DNA from: Allium sativum
Lineage: Eukaryota > Streptophyta > Magnoliopsida > Asparagales > Amaryllidaceae
Assembly (NCBI GenBank): GCA_030737875.1
Contig: CM060922.1
Span: forward strand, 752,319,603-752,383,602
Reading direction: 5' to 3'
DNA length: 64,000 nt
The notes under the pieces are model-generated. The model saw only the letters and a list, made by a program, of their open reading frames with translations, was not told the origin of the DNA and did no database searches. Made by a program: the position numbers and the translations under genes. Of the stretch, positions 1-12,767 are shown one piece after another; the stretch's first letter is position 1; each line of letters starts with the position of its first letter.

Positions 1-3000
1 GCAAGCCAGAGGATAAAGGTTTACCTAATAATAGCCAAAAATGCTTGGGACGCGAAATTTCTATTTTATTATTACTATAAGTGCAGAGTGTAGAAATAAA
101 TTTCGAAAGTAAATGTATCAATCATAGACGGCATGAGTGCCCCATCCCACTATGTCGCCATATATAGGTTTATAATTAAAACCGCAAATCTCGTATTGGA
201 AAGTTGGATTTCCATCATGATGGCTCTTGATTCGAAAGATCTATTGCATAGTGCAATACTCAATGGCTTACGTCCCAGCTAGAGAAAACACCGTAATGCA
301 CATCTGCACTATATCTAGGATATTGAGTATCTACGCGACCTACGTCCAGTGCATGAGAAAACGCCGCTTACTCTATCCATATGGGAATCGGGGGTATATG
401 CCCTATCCCTATCTCGGTCGACTGAATCCATACTAATATCAATAGCATAATGACCTGCCATCAGTTCACCATCATACCGGGGTGTGAGGCTCGCGAAGTC
501 ATGCTACACAAAGTTATGCTAATTAAAGCTATGCTTTAATCATCATCCACAAGGCTCTGCATTTCAACAAAAGCCTTGATCCATGCATCTTAGCATGCCA
601 CATTGTCAATCCATACCATACCATTGATTTCTGCCAATATATAACCTGTGGGCTCATACCTCTCAGAGAAGGGTGTTAAGCAAGAGAATAAATTCTCCGC
701 CACCAAAAAGATATATACATATATATATATATATATATTAGCAAAGATTAACGAATACAGCGTAAAAGAATACAACGTCAGACATACCATCCATTTACAA
801 GTCCGTTTTGGGTCTGAACGAAACCGGAGGCACCTTATTCCTCATCTCATATGTCCAATATGGGAGAGAGGCCCTCGCATATCCGAACAATCAACAAGTA
901 CGTCCGGACGGCTATCACTGTAGCCCCTTCAAGGTAGCTACTCCAATCATAGGCATTAGTACCAACTCATCCATTCGATGTGAAGATCAACGGTCTTGCA
1001 CCGTCTTCAATCTCTTCGACTGTTAGTCGTCGTATTCATTATTCAGAATGGGTTAAACCCGGTCTTTCCGAATAATTCGTGTAATTTATAATCAGGTGCT
1101 ATGAAATCACATCCAATGCCTCATTCCAATTCAGAATATTCTTTTAATAAAATATTCACCTTTTTAGGGAAAGGTTCCCATTAGTTTTATCAAAGATGAA
1201 TTCTTTTAAATTTATCCTTTTTAATCTCAAAAATCATTACTTAATGATTATTCGAATTTAAGAAATAAATCTTGTTTTTGACTGGGTTAAAGAACTAATG
1301 TCATATAAAAACATAGTTCACGATAAGCCCAAAATCATCCTCTATCAAAATGGAATCTACACGGAAATTATAACAGTATATAATCGATATAAATTCCCGT
1401 GTCAAACTAATAATATAAATGGAATAACGGCAAAGCCTTTTAAATTCCATATATAGTAACAGCCTTCATTCACAGAAGCTCATCTCGATTATTACCGAAT
1501 CGAATTCCATTCAATTCCAATTTAATATATTAATCTGGAAAATTTTACTTTGGAAAATTCCCACTTAAATCTTAATAAAAGATTTATAAATTCCAAATTA
1601 TATCTTAATTGTCAATTGGGTTGAAGAACAAATGTTATTTAAAACATTGTTCACGATAAACACAAAATCCAATTTCAATTCAATTCCAATCAAATATTAA
1701 ATTAATTGGTAAAATTTCCTAAATCTTAATTAAAAGATTTATTCTTTTCTAAACTGGGTTTAAGAATAGTGTTATTAAAGACACCATTTACGACAAACCC
1801 AAAATCCCATTTGATATTAAATATAAGGTTCTGAATAAAAATTATATCGGCTTATATTCAATATCAAATTCTGAAACCAACAAATATTGTATTGGGAATA
1901 ACAATATATATATATATATATATCTTCCAAATTCCCATAATAATATTTGTATAAAAACGGAATCCAATATCGAAATATTCCGAAGATAATTTCCATCCAA
2001 ATCCATTTCAATATATATAAATATATATTGTAAAATTCTGGTTAATTTAAAACTAATTTCAAATCCAACTTATTTATTTCTAAAAATAATTAAATTATTA
2101 TTCTAGTTAATAACTAGTTCATTTTGATAAAAATATATTTTTATCTTTTCAAAACTGGAATTTTTCATCAAAAATCTTTCCAAATCATTTATTATGATTT
2201 TACATAATTTTTTCATATTTTTAATAATTTTATTATCGCCCGTACAGTCGGTTTCCAATAACGGCCACCGAACTACATCCATGGCGACCTTTTCTGAAAT
2301 TGAGTTGGACATATCTCCAAATATAACTGTTAGATTTCAAATCTCTTATATTCATTGGAAAGCTCTTTTCGATACGAACCCAATAGTTCCGGTTTTAGGA
2401 GAATCCGACGGTCGGATCTCCCGTTACACCAAATTGAAGTTAATGGTCGAAATTCACGAACGGTCGTTGCGCGGCGCATTCTATTTAGGCCATTATATAT
2501 ATAATATATATATATATATTATATATACATCGTTGATTTCCATTTAAACGTATTTTATAAATCGTTTATTATTTCATTTTAAAACGATTTCAATTTCTTT
2601 TTCAATCTTATATCAAAATTGAAAATTCGTATCCAAACAATGAATATTTTGATGAATCATACTTACATTAAAAATGTAATTTTTAATGTTACAACATTTT
2701 TATTCAAACAATGAATGTTTTATGAATCATACCTATATAAAAAATTGTAATTTTTAATATTGAATTTTTTTATCCAAACTTGAATCTTTTCACCATTTCT
2801 TATACACAACGAAAATGTAATTTTTTATTGTTAAACCTTTTTATTTCATTTAATGAATATTTTTCATTATTTTCCCATTCAATAAAAATGTGAAATTTAT
2901 TGTTTCACTTTTCTATTTCAATCAATGGTCATTTTTCTACTTTACTATCATATAAACGGTTTACATTTTTTAATTTAGCAAAATCTCTACAATAAATCAA

Positions 3001-4178
3001 ACATACAGTAAAAATACAATTTTTATTGTCTAATCTTTTTATTTAACATAATTCTTTGTAATGATTTAACAATACAAACAAGATGTAATTTTTATTGTTT
3101 AAACATTTTATTTTAAATCATTGAATATTTTCAATCATTTCTACCTACACAATAAAAATGTATATTTTTATTGTTGACATATTCTATTTCAAACAATGAA
3201 TATTTTATTTATTCATACATACAATAAAAATGTGATTTTTATTGTATAAACATTTTCTTTTCAAAGAATGAATATTTTATTGGTTTATACATTCAATAAA
3301 AATGATATTTTTATTGTTTAAATGTTTTTATTCAACACAAGAATATTTTATTCAACGCATAAATATTTTATATCCTTTACAGAATATTATTTTAAAATAT
3401 TCTTTATTTTCCAAATTGGAATGAGACCAATCAATTACCATATAATGTTATTTATATGGATTTCAAACATCGCATATATACAACAATAATGATAAATAAT
3501 CAATAAAAATTCATACGACATCCAGAGTGCAATTTACAACTGTGTGAGCATTAAAATAAATAAATAACGCTCATCACAGACTGTTAATCTATCGATTGAC
3601 ATACAACTAAATATTGGGAATAGTGTATGTCAAATATCATCCCAATACTTGTGTGGGGTTTTCAAACAACAACAGTTTATTTATTTGTGCAGTTGGGCGA
3701 TGTGTAAAATTTATCGTCCCAATCCATATCAGATAAATGGGTGTGCATAAACAAATCGTCCGATTTGTAAATGAAAATTTATTTCTTTCCATGATAATTT
3801 TATAACATTCATATATATACGTTAAAAATTATATTTTTAACGGTAGAATATTTCATTCAACATATGAATATTTATTTTCCGTTTCACCCCACAATCACAT
3901 CACAATACGGTCCAAACAAACAATCATGGTTTCAGTCAAAGGTGTCGGGTGCTACTAAGCACCGTCTGCATCCTAGTATATCTTTAAATGTAAAAAATTG
4001 ACTGAGGAGTTCTCACCTTGGATTTCCACTCCGCCAGTCATTGATCGTCAATCTTAATAGTATATCTACGTTAAAAATCACATCTTTAACCCATTAATAG
4101 TTATTCTTTGTATGACCATTTTATAAATATCACATATAATCTAAAAATAATATTTTCATCTTTCTAAGAATATATTTT

Positions 4179-4345
4179 TAACAATGAAAATCATATTTTC
4201 TTAACAATGAAAATCATATTTTCTAAACAATGAAATCATATTTTCCAAACAATGAAAATCTTATTTTCTAAACAATGAAAATCGTATTTTCTAAACAATG
4301 AAAATCGTATTTTCTAAACAATGAAAATCATATTTTTTTTTCTAA
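4179..4345. repeat. Tandem repeat, 22-23 bp unit, inside long LTR copy A
   Basis: About seven imperfect head-to-tail copies of a unit built on AACAATGAAAATCATATTTT. A second short array of about 24 bp units (core TCCTAATTTCAGTTTT) follows at about 4474-4635. Both lie within the long LTR and are not found at the same length in copies B and C, so they look like local expansions. Confidence 0.8.
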
Positions 4346-4639
4346 TCAATGAAAAATCATATTTTAAATTAATGAAAAAAAAATCATATTTTCTATTCAA
4401 GGAAAAAAAATCATATTTCTCCTACAACGTTATATTTTTTTCATAACTTTGAAATAATAATTTCAGTTTTAATAAAATCATAATTTCAGTTTCAAGAAAA
4501 ATCCTAATTTCAGTTTTAAGAAAATCCTAATTTCAGTTTTCAGAAAGTCCTAATTTCCATTTTCAGAAAGTCCTAATTTCCATTTTCAGACAGTCCTAAT
4601 TTGATTTTTAAGAAAGTTCTAATTTCATATTAAGGAAAA

Positions 4640-4920
4640 CCAGAAATTACTCACTAGGGTTTTGGATTGAGGCTGGCAAAGGGGGCGCTGGATCTGGGAT
4701 TGGCGAATGGCGCTTGTTGACGGCGGGGGTCACGGTGGGGCTGTGGTAATGGAAAATTCAGCGGTGCTCTTGGATCTGGTGCTCTCGTTTTAATCGATCT
4801 GGTGTGCGGTTTTCATTTTCCGTGATAGGAGGAGGAGAGTGGAGGTCTGGGTGCGAGCGGTGTACGAATTCGATGGTAGAGGCTTGGAAAGGATGGAGGG
4901 AGATCTCCCGATTTCTTCGA
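4640..4920 (-). promoter_or_regulatory. GC-rich leader segment of long LTR copy A, with possible splice donor
   Basis: An island of about 280 bp of higher GC content in a very AT-rich LTR. On the minus strand it lies downstream of the TATA-like block at 5040-5048 and ends near a donor-like CTAGTGAGTAAT at about 4643-4654. Copies B and C have a GC-rich segment at the same relative place, but the sequences do not obviously align. I infer a transcribed first exon of the LTR; there is no direct proof. Confidence 0.35.
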
Positions 4921-5753
4921 TATGAAAATTTTTATTTCTTCTTTTTCTTTTCTGAAAATGTCGGATTCAATTAAGGGGCATAAGGCTACGTATTGAAGAA
5001 AGAGATTTAGGTTTAATATGATTGGTTGGAAAAGAGAGTCTATATATTATCTTTTATTTCCAAAAAAGATGATTTTCGTTTCTAACTCCAAATCAAACCC
5101 AACGACTGTCGCGCCTAGCTAAATAACCTCATTCTGAACGCAATGGGATATGTTTCGTAAGCTAGTTCGGCTGTTTCGATCATTTTTATCAAAAATAAAA
5201 TATAAAATAATATACCTTTTAAATTTGAATTCAACTTACATTTTAATTTACCGGGACCACATACTGATTCCGAAAATTACGATTTTTTGAATCCCGCTAT
5301 GTTTTGACGTTACTGTCCCATAAGAACTGGTTTCGTCAAATTCTGAGACCGTTTGCAAAATGGTTATTTTCCAATCGATTAAACTTACAACTAAAACTTA
5401 AGGTGCCTTTAAATTTGCCACGCTCACATATTAGTTTCAAAAATTATGAAAATTGAAACTTAGAAATAATTTGACATTCTGGATCCAACAAAAGTTGTTT
5501 CGTCGAAAACGGAGGTCGTTTGCCAAAATGGCTATTTTAAAGGCTATATATTATATTAAATTCCATTTCTGAATTTTAAACTAGACATAACTTTTGATTC
5601 CTGCTATGAAATTTGGATTTGTCAGATTCATTGGAAAGATATTTTCAAACAGATTCAAATATTTCTTGTTTCACTAAAATCCAATTTATTTTGAATCATG
5701 TACATTTGTTTGAAATTCGAAATTGAATTTTTAAACTGCCACGCCATTTCAGG

Positions 5754-5758
5754 CTCGT
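5754..5758. repeat. Target site duplication CTCGT (left)
   Basis: The five bases before the TGTAACACCCC terminus at 5759 are repeated at 25796-25800 immediately after the GGGGTGTTACA terminus. This proves insertion of one element spanning 5759-25795 into long LTR copy A. Confidence 0.95.
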
Positions 5759-6992
5759 TGTAACACCCCACGTCCATTAATGTCACTCACAAAGGGAATG
5801 CATTAACTTCCATGGAGGTTTTAAGTGAATATAGAACAGAAAAATTACAACAAGACAGATAATAAGTAGTACTTGGAAATCTAAAACTTTATTTCATTGC
5901 AGCGGAAATTAAACATGTTTGTTACATCATAAAACCATAAATCAGAGTCAAGTACAATATCCATCTTAATAAAACAAAATACATAATCCCATTACATAAA
6001 TAGCCATTAAAGAAGATAACAAGCTGGACTTTACTTCAGCGGTCCAAGTTTTCCAAAAGAGAGAATAAGCAATTCAATCAGACTCCACTAGAGCTGGGTC
6101 CACCCTGAGGACCTGGAGGGGGAAAATGATAGAAATGGAGGGGGTCAGACATAAAGTCTGGCGAGTATGATAATTCTAACAATACTATTATCAAAATAAC
6201 TAGACTAAGGCATAAGCTGGAAAATAAGGAAATGTCTATGAACTATTGGGTATGAAAGAGAAGAGAAAGATAACGTTAAAGGCACACCTAATACTAACGA
6301 ATAATTACTACACTGCACCACATCAGTTACCCTAAAGGTTGATCCCACTTGCTTCACTTAGAAATTTTATAAATAACTTCGTGTACCCCTAGCTGACTAC
6401 ATAGGTGCCGCCTGCCCCTATCTCCGCTAGGTGTACCCCACTACCCACTTTCGATCGGCTCCCTACTCGTAGATACCCGTGTTGGTCCCACAGTGGGGTG
6501 TATCACTCTCCTAAAGTGGCAACCCAATACAACTTGAGGATGCATGGCTTATACCTACACGATGCAACAACGTCTTACCTACCAGCCCGGGTCCACACAC
6601 GCATATGAAACCCGTTGGACTTGCGTTGCCACCGCTAACCCGTTTGGCCTCTTATAGTCAAGCCCAGTATGTGTGTCCCGTCCTCGACTTGGGTCGAGCC
6701 CACAAAGATACGTTTGGGTTACTGGTTGAAATGGGCCCCCTTTACTTACCACAAGCTATCCACCTAAGCTTGTCCCCACTAGTACATCCCACTTAACCCT
6801 CTTAGTCATGTTCATTCACATGTGTGTTTGGTTAAGTCTTACTAATCGTATTTCAAATGCCACTAAAGGCACCCACTAGATTCCTCATGCCACCCAAGGC
6901 ACCTACTTAAACCCCATGTCCCACTTCACATGTTTATCTGGTTAAGTATTTCTTAATTCATTCAGGCTATAACCTCACAAAGACCTCTCACA

Positions 6993-7186
6993 TTAGACTG
7001 GCATTTATGGAAGCTGGATTTGCCGGGCGGGTCCGGGCAGTCTTACACCATAAAAGAGTCTAACCTCATGTCTTTACAACTGTTATGCTTTAATTTGGGC
7101 CTAGGACCTCTCACATTGGGCTGACATTTGTGACTACTGGATTCGTCGGGCGGGTCCGGGCAGTTTTACGTCACAAATGAGTCCAA
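6993..7186 (-). other. Twin hairpins in the transcribed part of the Tekay LTR (3' copy)
   Basis: Two adjacent inverted repeats. The first spans 6993-7063 with arms TTAGACT/AGTCTAA and TTTATGG/CCATAAA. The second spans 7116-7186 with arms TTGGGCT/AGTCCAA and ATTTGTGAC/GTCACAAAT. Both enclose a shared GC-rich core (CGGGCGGGTCCGGGCAG). They are homologous to each other and to two hairpins in the TR-GAG LTR, with stem changes that keep pairing. They lie about 1.1-1.3 kb downstream of the TATA box, so they should be present in element RNA. Confidence 0.75.
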
Positions 7187-8275
7187 CCTCGTGTCCTAAG
7201 CATTGATTATTACTTATAATCTTTTAACCCAGTTTTAATAATTTCCCTATTCAAATTATTAATTAATTCCAATTTTAATGATGTCCATAATTGACTCAAT
7301 TATGGCCATCCACTTACGGTATGCAAAATCATATCAATTGCACCCCAATTTCTTAATATTAAATCCTTAATATTAACCCTACCCCACGTTATACGTTCGA
7401 TTATTCAACGCAAAATATACGTTAGACTCGAATATTCTAACTCATTGCACAAAGATAAATTATCACAACATATAGACAAATAAAATAGATCTAATCATAA
7501 TAGGGGTGAAACTTGCATAAAACTACACATGTCACGGATCTAAAGGTGTCAACTTGTTTGGTTAAATGTCACAACTTACATAATATGATCATAACCCAAG
7601 TTCATGTATAAACTTGCATATGTGGTTTATGCAACATAATGATGGTGTGAACTAGCATCTAACACATAGAACTCACACATGTCATAGCATAATTCTAGAT
7701 CTAAATAGATGTCATAATTCTAGACCTAAATAGATGTCATACCATATGTGAGATTATACATACTAATAAATCTAAACTTGCATAGGTACATGTGATTTAT
7801 CACGTGAATCATCATAGCCCAAATATATATAATCAACATCATGATTCATAAGCTAACTACAACATAATAACATCATGGCTGTGTAACATCGCAACTTAGC
7901 ATAGAAACTTGCAACATATATAATATCATCATAGCATGATTTACAACATATAGGATATCATCATCACATAACATAGGATTTACAACATACATGCTAGCAT
8001 ATGGTTTACAACAACATATATGACAATTCACATCATTTTCTTATGATCCATATCACATCTTAATCTAATTAGTTTGCTAATAATCTTATTAAGATCATCA
8101 TACTCATAATTAGAAAAGAAAGAGAGTCTTGATTTGCTTTAGAGTTTTGTAGAATTAGAGTTTTGATTAGCTTTCTTTCTTCTTAGTTGGCCGTGGCTAC
8201 ACTGAGTTCCATGGCGATGGCATGACGGCGGTTATTCTATTTTTCATGTGATTATAGAGTGAGAGACTACCTAGG

Positions 8276-8283
8276 TATATATA
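8276..8283 (-). promoter_or_regulatory. TATA box of the Tekay 3' LTR
   Basis: TATATATA on the minus strand in the context CTCTATATATACCTAGG, duplicated at 25333-25340 in the 5' LTR. The nested element begins only about 45 bp upstream of it. Confidence 0.7.
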
Positions 8284-8323
8284 GAGTTTAGGATTTATTT
8301 AGACCGTAAGATCAAATCAGAAC

Positions 8324-8328
8324 TAACC
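8324..8328. repeat. Target site duplication TAACC (left)
   Basis: Repeated at 17253-17257. The uninterrupted site can be read at about 25380 in the other LTR (AACTAACATGAACC, one base different), which confirms the insertion. Confidence 0.95.
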
Positions 8329-9806
8329 TGTAACACCCCACCTCCGTTAAGGTCACTCACAAAGGGAATGCCTTAACTTTGGTGGAGCATTTTAGTAAAC
8401 AGAACAGAAACTTACAAGACAGATAAAACAGTACTTTAAAATTTTTAACTTTATTACGGCGGAAACAGAAATCAATATGGTTACATCCTCTCAAATCTCA
8501 GAATTCAAGTACAAAATATCAGTCTTGTACAAAAGCCTTCAAAATGCATGGTTTAAAATCATAATCCCCATGGAACGGAAGCTATACAGAGCCAAGCCAT
8601 ACTTTAAGCACTTCAAGCAAAGAGAAATCCGGATCAAGCTAAAGTATTCCCTCCTTGGATAACCTGGGGGGAAACGGAAGAAAGGAGGCGAAACAACAAG
8701 GGTCAGACAAAAAGTCTGGCAAGTCCAGTGACTTTCAGCATATGAACAGATAATAATAATAATATGACATGAACATAAAACTGGATGAGGGATAACTGTA
8801 ACAGGTGTAGCAGATATAACAGAAGAACAGAATGACATAAACTATTGCTTTACACTTCTCTGCACTAAACTGAAGCAGGAACGGGTACAGAATAATTTAA
8901 CAGAATGTCTAAACTAAAGCAGGAACGGGTACAGAATAATTTAACAGAAACAGAATGCTAATAATGGGCCTTTACTACCCGATCAGAAACAGACAGAAGC
9001 AGAAACAGATTAATCCCTACGGAAATAGAATGTAGAATTAGGTGTACACTAGTAATGGGCCTTTACCACCCGAACAGACGGTACCACGCAGAAACAGATA
9101 GGTGTTACCACCCAACAGAAACAGACGGTACCAACAGAAACAGACAGAACTAAGTGTACCCTAAAACCCTACCCCAAGCGATCGGCTCCCTAATACATAA
9201 ATATCCTGTGTCGGCCCCACAGTAGGGTGTATCACTCCCTAAAGTGACAACCAATTGGCACAGACCTATTTACAGATGTCACGGCGTCTTACATCCTCAG
9301 AGGCAGACCGGGATCCATGCACGCACATGACCTGGTTGGAATGCACCATCAACACCCCTCGCCATTATCAAAATGAACCGCTTATAATTAGTTCAGTAAG
9401 CGTGCCCGGACCCTACCTACTGTTGGGTCAAGTTTTGATACCAGAAAGGGTTACTGACTAATATGGGTCCCAAACAACAGATGACACAAGTAATTCCCCT
9501 CCTAACCTTGTGTCCCCAGACTAACAGATTTTAGTTTAACTTGTCTACAAGTTTCAGACATACAAAATTTAGATTAACTAGTTCACAGATCAGGAAATCA
9601 AGTTAACAGGTTTTCAGACTAACGGACCAGATGTTCGGATTAATAGGCTTACAGATTAACTGGTTCCAGATTATCTAACTTTGTATTGGGCCTACGGGTT
9701 TATCAGACTCATTGGTCCAATTGGTTTAACCTTACCCAACACGTTTTAGACATCATAATTATCTCAGATTTTCATTAATTAAATATTAATGCCCAAACCT
9801 CTCACA

Positions 9807-9991
9807 TTAAACTGACAGTTTGCGGCTACTGGTTAGGCCGGTTGGTTCCGGGCAGGTTTCTGTCGCAAACTGAGTCTAACCTCGGGTTTCTAGCACGTTA
9901 TGACAAACTTCTCACATTAGAACCTATTGTTTGCGACCACTGGATTATGCCGGGCGATTACGGGCAGAATTACGCCACAAACTCATTCTAA
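9807..9991 (-). other. Twin hairpins in the TR-GAG 3' LTR
   Basis: First hairpin 9807-9879 (TTAAACT/AGTCTAA with one mismatch, then AGTTTGCG/CGCAAACT). Second 9917-9991 (TTAGAA/TTCTAA, inner arm TTTGCG facing CCACAAAC). The other LTR keeps the same structures at 15340-15412 and 15450-15524 with better pairing (TTAGACT/AGTCTAA; GTTTGCG/CGCAAAC). These are the same family as the hairpins at 6993-7186. Confidence 0.7.
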
Positions 9992-11302
9992 CCTCGAGTT
10001 AGCCATGTTTATCTTTGCGGCCAATTAATTAATGATTTACCATTTATACCCACGCCTAATATACATGTCAATTATTCATAACTATAGCCAATTCAGATTA
10101 TGTCAATAGCGGACTAATTACACCAACTCAACAGATATAGCAGATAACAGATTTCTCAGATTAGGCGACTTAGCAGATTAAGCAAACTAGCAGATTTAGT
10201 ATTTTCAACAGACTTAGCAGATGACAGATTTGGCAGATGAACAAATCTAGCAGACTAGGCAGTAGAGCAGAACTAGCAGATTAAGCAATATAACAGAACT
10301 AGCAGATTAGGCAATGTAACACAACTAGCAAATTAGGCAAATATAACAAATTTACTCATTTCTTAAAGTTTCATACCTTGCCTAATTACAAATCTTGCCT
10401 AAGTTCACGTGCATAAATAATAGTCTTGATTCATAATATTATCATATACCCTATGTTTGTATTAAATTTACATAGCACAGATTATGGTCATAACTTTACC
10501 ATATATCATATGTTCCAAATTTTTATTAAACTTGCATAGTACAGAAGATCCATATAATTTATACCAAATATAGCCATAGATTACTATGCATGTCAAATAT
10601 CCCAAAGGTCCCTTACTTAGGTGTTTATTTACATTAATAGATATCCTACTTTCATGTAAATCTTTATACCTAGGCCATATTCTCTTTATCCTAAATCATG
10701 TGTTCAATACAGTCTATATTTATGTTCAATTATATACCTTTTTACGTCACGTCCACAAATCATATGTTCAATACCTTTTTATGTTATAAATATAACATGT
10801 CCAATCATATGTCTCAGATTCATGTTCTAGCTACAGTCCATGTTCTTTCCTCATATTAGTCACCTATTGGTCATGCCCAATTTATGCATCATTCATTTTA
10901 CTGTCCTAAACATTTTAGCGCATGTTAATCTCTTATGAGATTGGCTCAGGCTCGTAGTAGCCTGGCTATAGAACAGAAAGAGGAAAGAGGTACAGAATAA
11001 GATAAATCAAATCAGAACAGAACAGATATAATCTCAGATTCAGATTCACAATTCATGTCAAAATCAGAATTAATGTTTATAGCGGAAAATAACTATACTT
11101 GCCTTAATTGGATTAAAGAAAGAACTCTAGTTGTTGTAGAATCGTTGCAGAAGCTCTAATCTCTAATTGAATTTAGGTTGATGTTGATGGTCTTCTAGTT
11201 TTGATTTCAGCAGAGTAGCAACGCCATTTTTATTTTTAATTTAGAACAGAGGCAGAGTAGAAACAGAATAGAATTGTGTGCAGAGAAGGCTGGGTTTGGG
11301 GC

Positions 11303-11312
11303 TTTTTAAATA
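11303..11312 (-). promoter_or_regulatory. TATA-like box of the TR-GAG LTR
   Basis: TATTTAAAAA on the minus strand, about 85 bp downstream of the GTCGAC array. The copy in the other LTR (about 16837-16846) has drifted to TATTTAAACA. The position agrees with the TATA box in the related Tekay LTR. Confidence 0.45.
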
Positions 11313-11395
11313 GGTTTAGGCAGACGAATCTAGACAGAAAACGAGACCAGATACATCAGAACGCACCCAGGAAGAAAAGCAGATTCGGGAGGCAG

Positions 11396-11511
11396 GTCGA
11401 CCCCCAGGTCGACACTAGGGTCGACTCTAGGGTCGACCCCCTGGGGGCAGGTCGACTCTAGGGTCGACCCCCTGGGGGCAGGTCGACTCTAGGGTCGACT
11501 CCCCAGTCGAC
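11396..11511. repeat. GTCGAC palindrome array in U3 of the TR-GAG 3' LTR
   Basis: Nine GTCGAC hexamers within about 116 bp, in units such as GGTCGACTCTAG and GGTCGACCCCCTGGGGGCA. On the minus strand they lie just upstream of the TATA-like box, the usual place for enhancer repeats in U3. Equivalent arrays occur at 16929-17044, 17344-17417 and 25484-25545. Confidence 0.85.
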
Positions 11512-11719
11512 CTGGTCTGTGCTGTTTAATTTTTTTCTGAACTTTGGAAGGCCATAACTTGGTCATATGGACTTCGATTTACGAAATTTCGGACTCTATT
11601 TCGCGTATTTTTCCGAGACGAACGCAATGGAACAGCCTGTTTCCCTTGATTCTGACTTTATATTTTAATTATACTCAGATTTGTAATTCTTAAGTTCACA
11701 TAAAATACGGGGTGTTACA

Positions 11720-11732
11720 TTCTCCCCTCCTT
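11720..11732 (-). other. PPT of the TR-GAG element
   Basis: On the minus strand the purine run AAGGAGGGGAGAA ends exactly at the start of the 3' LTR. It is identical to the PPT of the Tekay-like element at 17668-17680. It would prime plus-strand DNA synthesis. Confidence 0.85.
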
Positions 11733-12767
11733 AAAGGATTTCGTCCCCGAAATCTTCAAGTTAAGAAGAATGTGTCCTACCATCCAATCACTCATCTACT
11801 CAGTCATCATCCACAAGCATCCATTGTCCTTAGAAATTTCTAGTGCTGTATGAACATTTGCAAAAGTGTGTGTATATGTTCCTTATCTAATGCAAAGATC
11901 AGGCGGTCTACTGATTCAGTTGACCTCCTTAATGCGAATTATGTCAGTGCCATGAGTCCAATATGTATGCAATTTTCCTATTTGGTACATATCATTTCTA
12001 TATGAGTGCACAACCATCCACTCATATGCAACATCCATGTGCTGATTCAACCATTTTGCATCCATAAAAATTTAAAATGCTCACACATTCATATGCAGTA
12101 TGAGAGTGTTTTCGAGCCGATCTAGTGCCTAGTGTGGGTATATGCGTCCACGAGCAACCACTAGCAACCACTTGCATCCACTTGCAACCATCAAACATAA
12201 CATGTCTCAAACACATGTTTACACCCATTAGGATTCCTATCTATAAGTTGAACACTCGATCGATAGGATACGGTCGTGTGATGGAAGCGAGTACAGATAA
12301 AACAAAAACTTGATTCCTATCAGACATTGGTTGAGAAAATAATTCCCCTAAGGGTCAACCCCGAAGACCGAAATCAACATCAGATTGACACCCATAGGGT
12401 TACCCTCTTTAGACAATGTCAAAACTGGAAATCTTATCAGAAGTATTCAGATATTTACAGACTACTGGTACAGATCAGGTTCCCTAATGATTCTTCGGAA
12501 GCTAAGAATGATAAAATCATATCCCACAAAAACTCAGAATATATGCATCATATTTGACGCCTAACACAGATATCCCTCAAACCCCATTCTCAAACAGATG
12601 AGCCATAATCCTTATGGGTCTGAGTCTACAGCGGAATTCAGAAATAATACTAGTATTAAAGTGCAGAGTATCGATTACAAAATCAAAATACCAGAATCAG
12701 AAAAAGTCTTAACTCCATAATCAGATAAAGAAATTAAACCTACTATAGAAATTTTCCTATTTCTATC
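11733..12767 (-). other. Non-coding 3' internal region of the TR-GAG element
   Basis: No ORF worth calling. The part next to the PPT (to about 12200) aligns with 17681-18180 of the Tekay-like element, including the TTCAGTTGACCTCCTTAATG block. The rest (about 12230-12767) has no recognisable match in the window. The whole pol gene is missing between this stretch and gag. Confidence 0.7.

Larger units (their letters stand above)
1..5758 (-). mobile_element. Long LTR, copy A, main arm (Ty3/gypsy, minus, runs off left edge)
   Basis: Read on the minus strand, this stretch aligns through most of its length with the LTR at 57002-63727. The first bases of the window match the reverse complement of about 63120-63170, so roughly 560 bp of LTR end plus the PBS should lie left of the window. 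The arm is cut at 5758 by the insertion of the Tekay-type element and resumes at 25801. It contains no credible ORF. It has AT-rich tandem repeats, a GC-rich segment and a TATA-like block near 5040-5048 (minus). Whether it is a solo LTR or part of a full element cannot be seen here. Confidence 0.85.
5759..8328 (-). mobile_element. 3' LTR of the Tekay-like element, first part
   Basis: Matches 22817 to about 25390, the intact 5' LTR, with scattered substitutions. It is interrupted at 8328 by the nested TR-GAG element; the remaining 410 bp of LTR follow at 17258-17667. In the minus orientation this part holds U5, R and the first part of U3, including the TATA box. Confidence 0.95.
8329..11719 (-). 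mobile_element. 3' LTR of the TR-GAG element
   Basis: Begins TGTAACACCCCACCTCCG and ends TACGGGGTGTTACA; pairs with 13850-17252. It contains two hairpins (9807-9991), many short CAGATTAGCAGA-like repeats (about 10130-10350) and a GTCGAC array (11396-11511). On the minus strand transcription should begin near 11270. The remainder is AT-rich with no gene. Confidence 0.95.
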
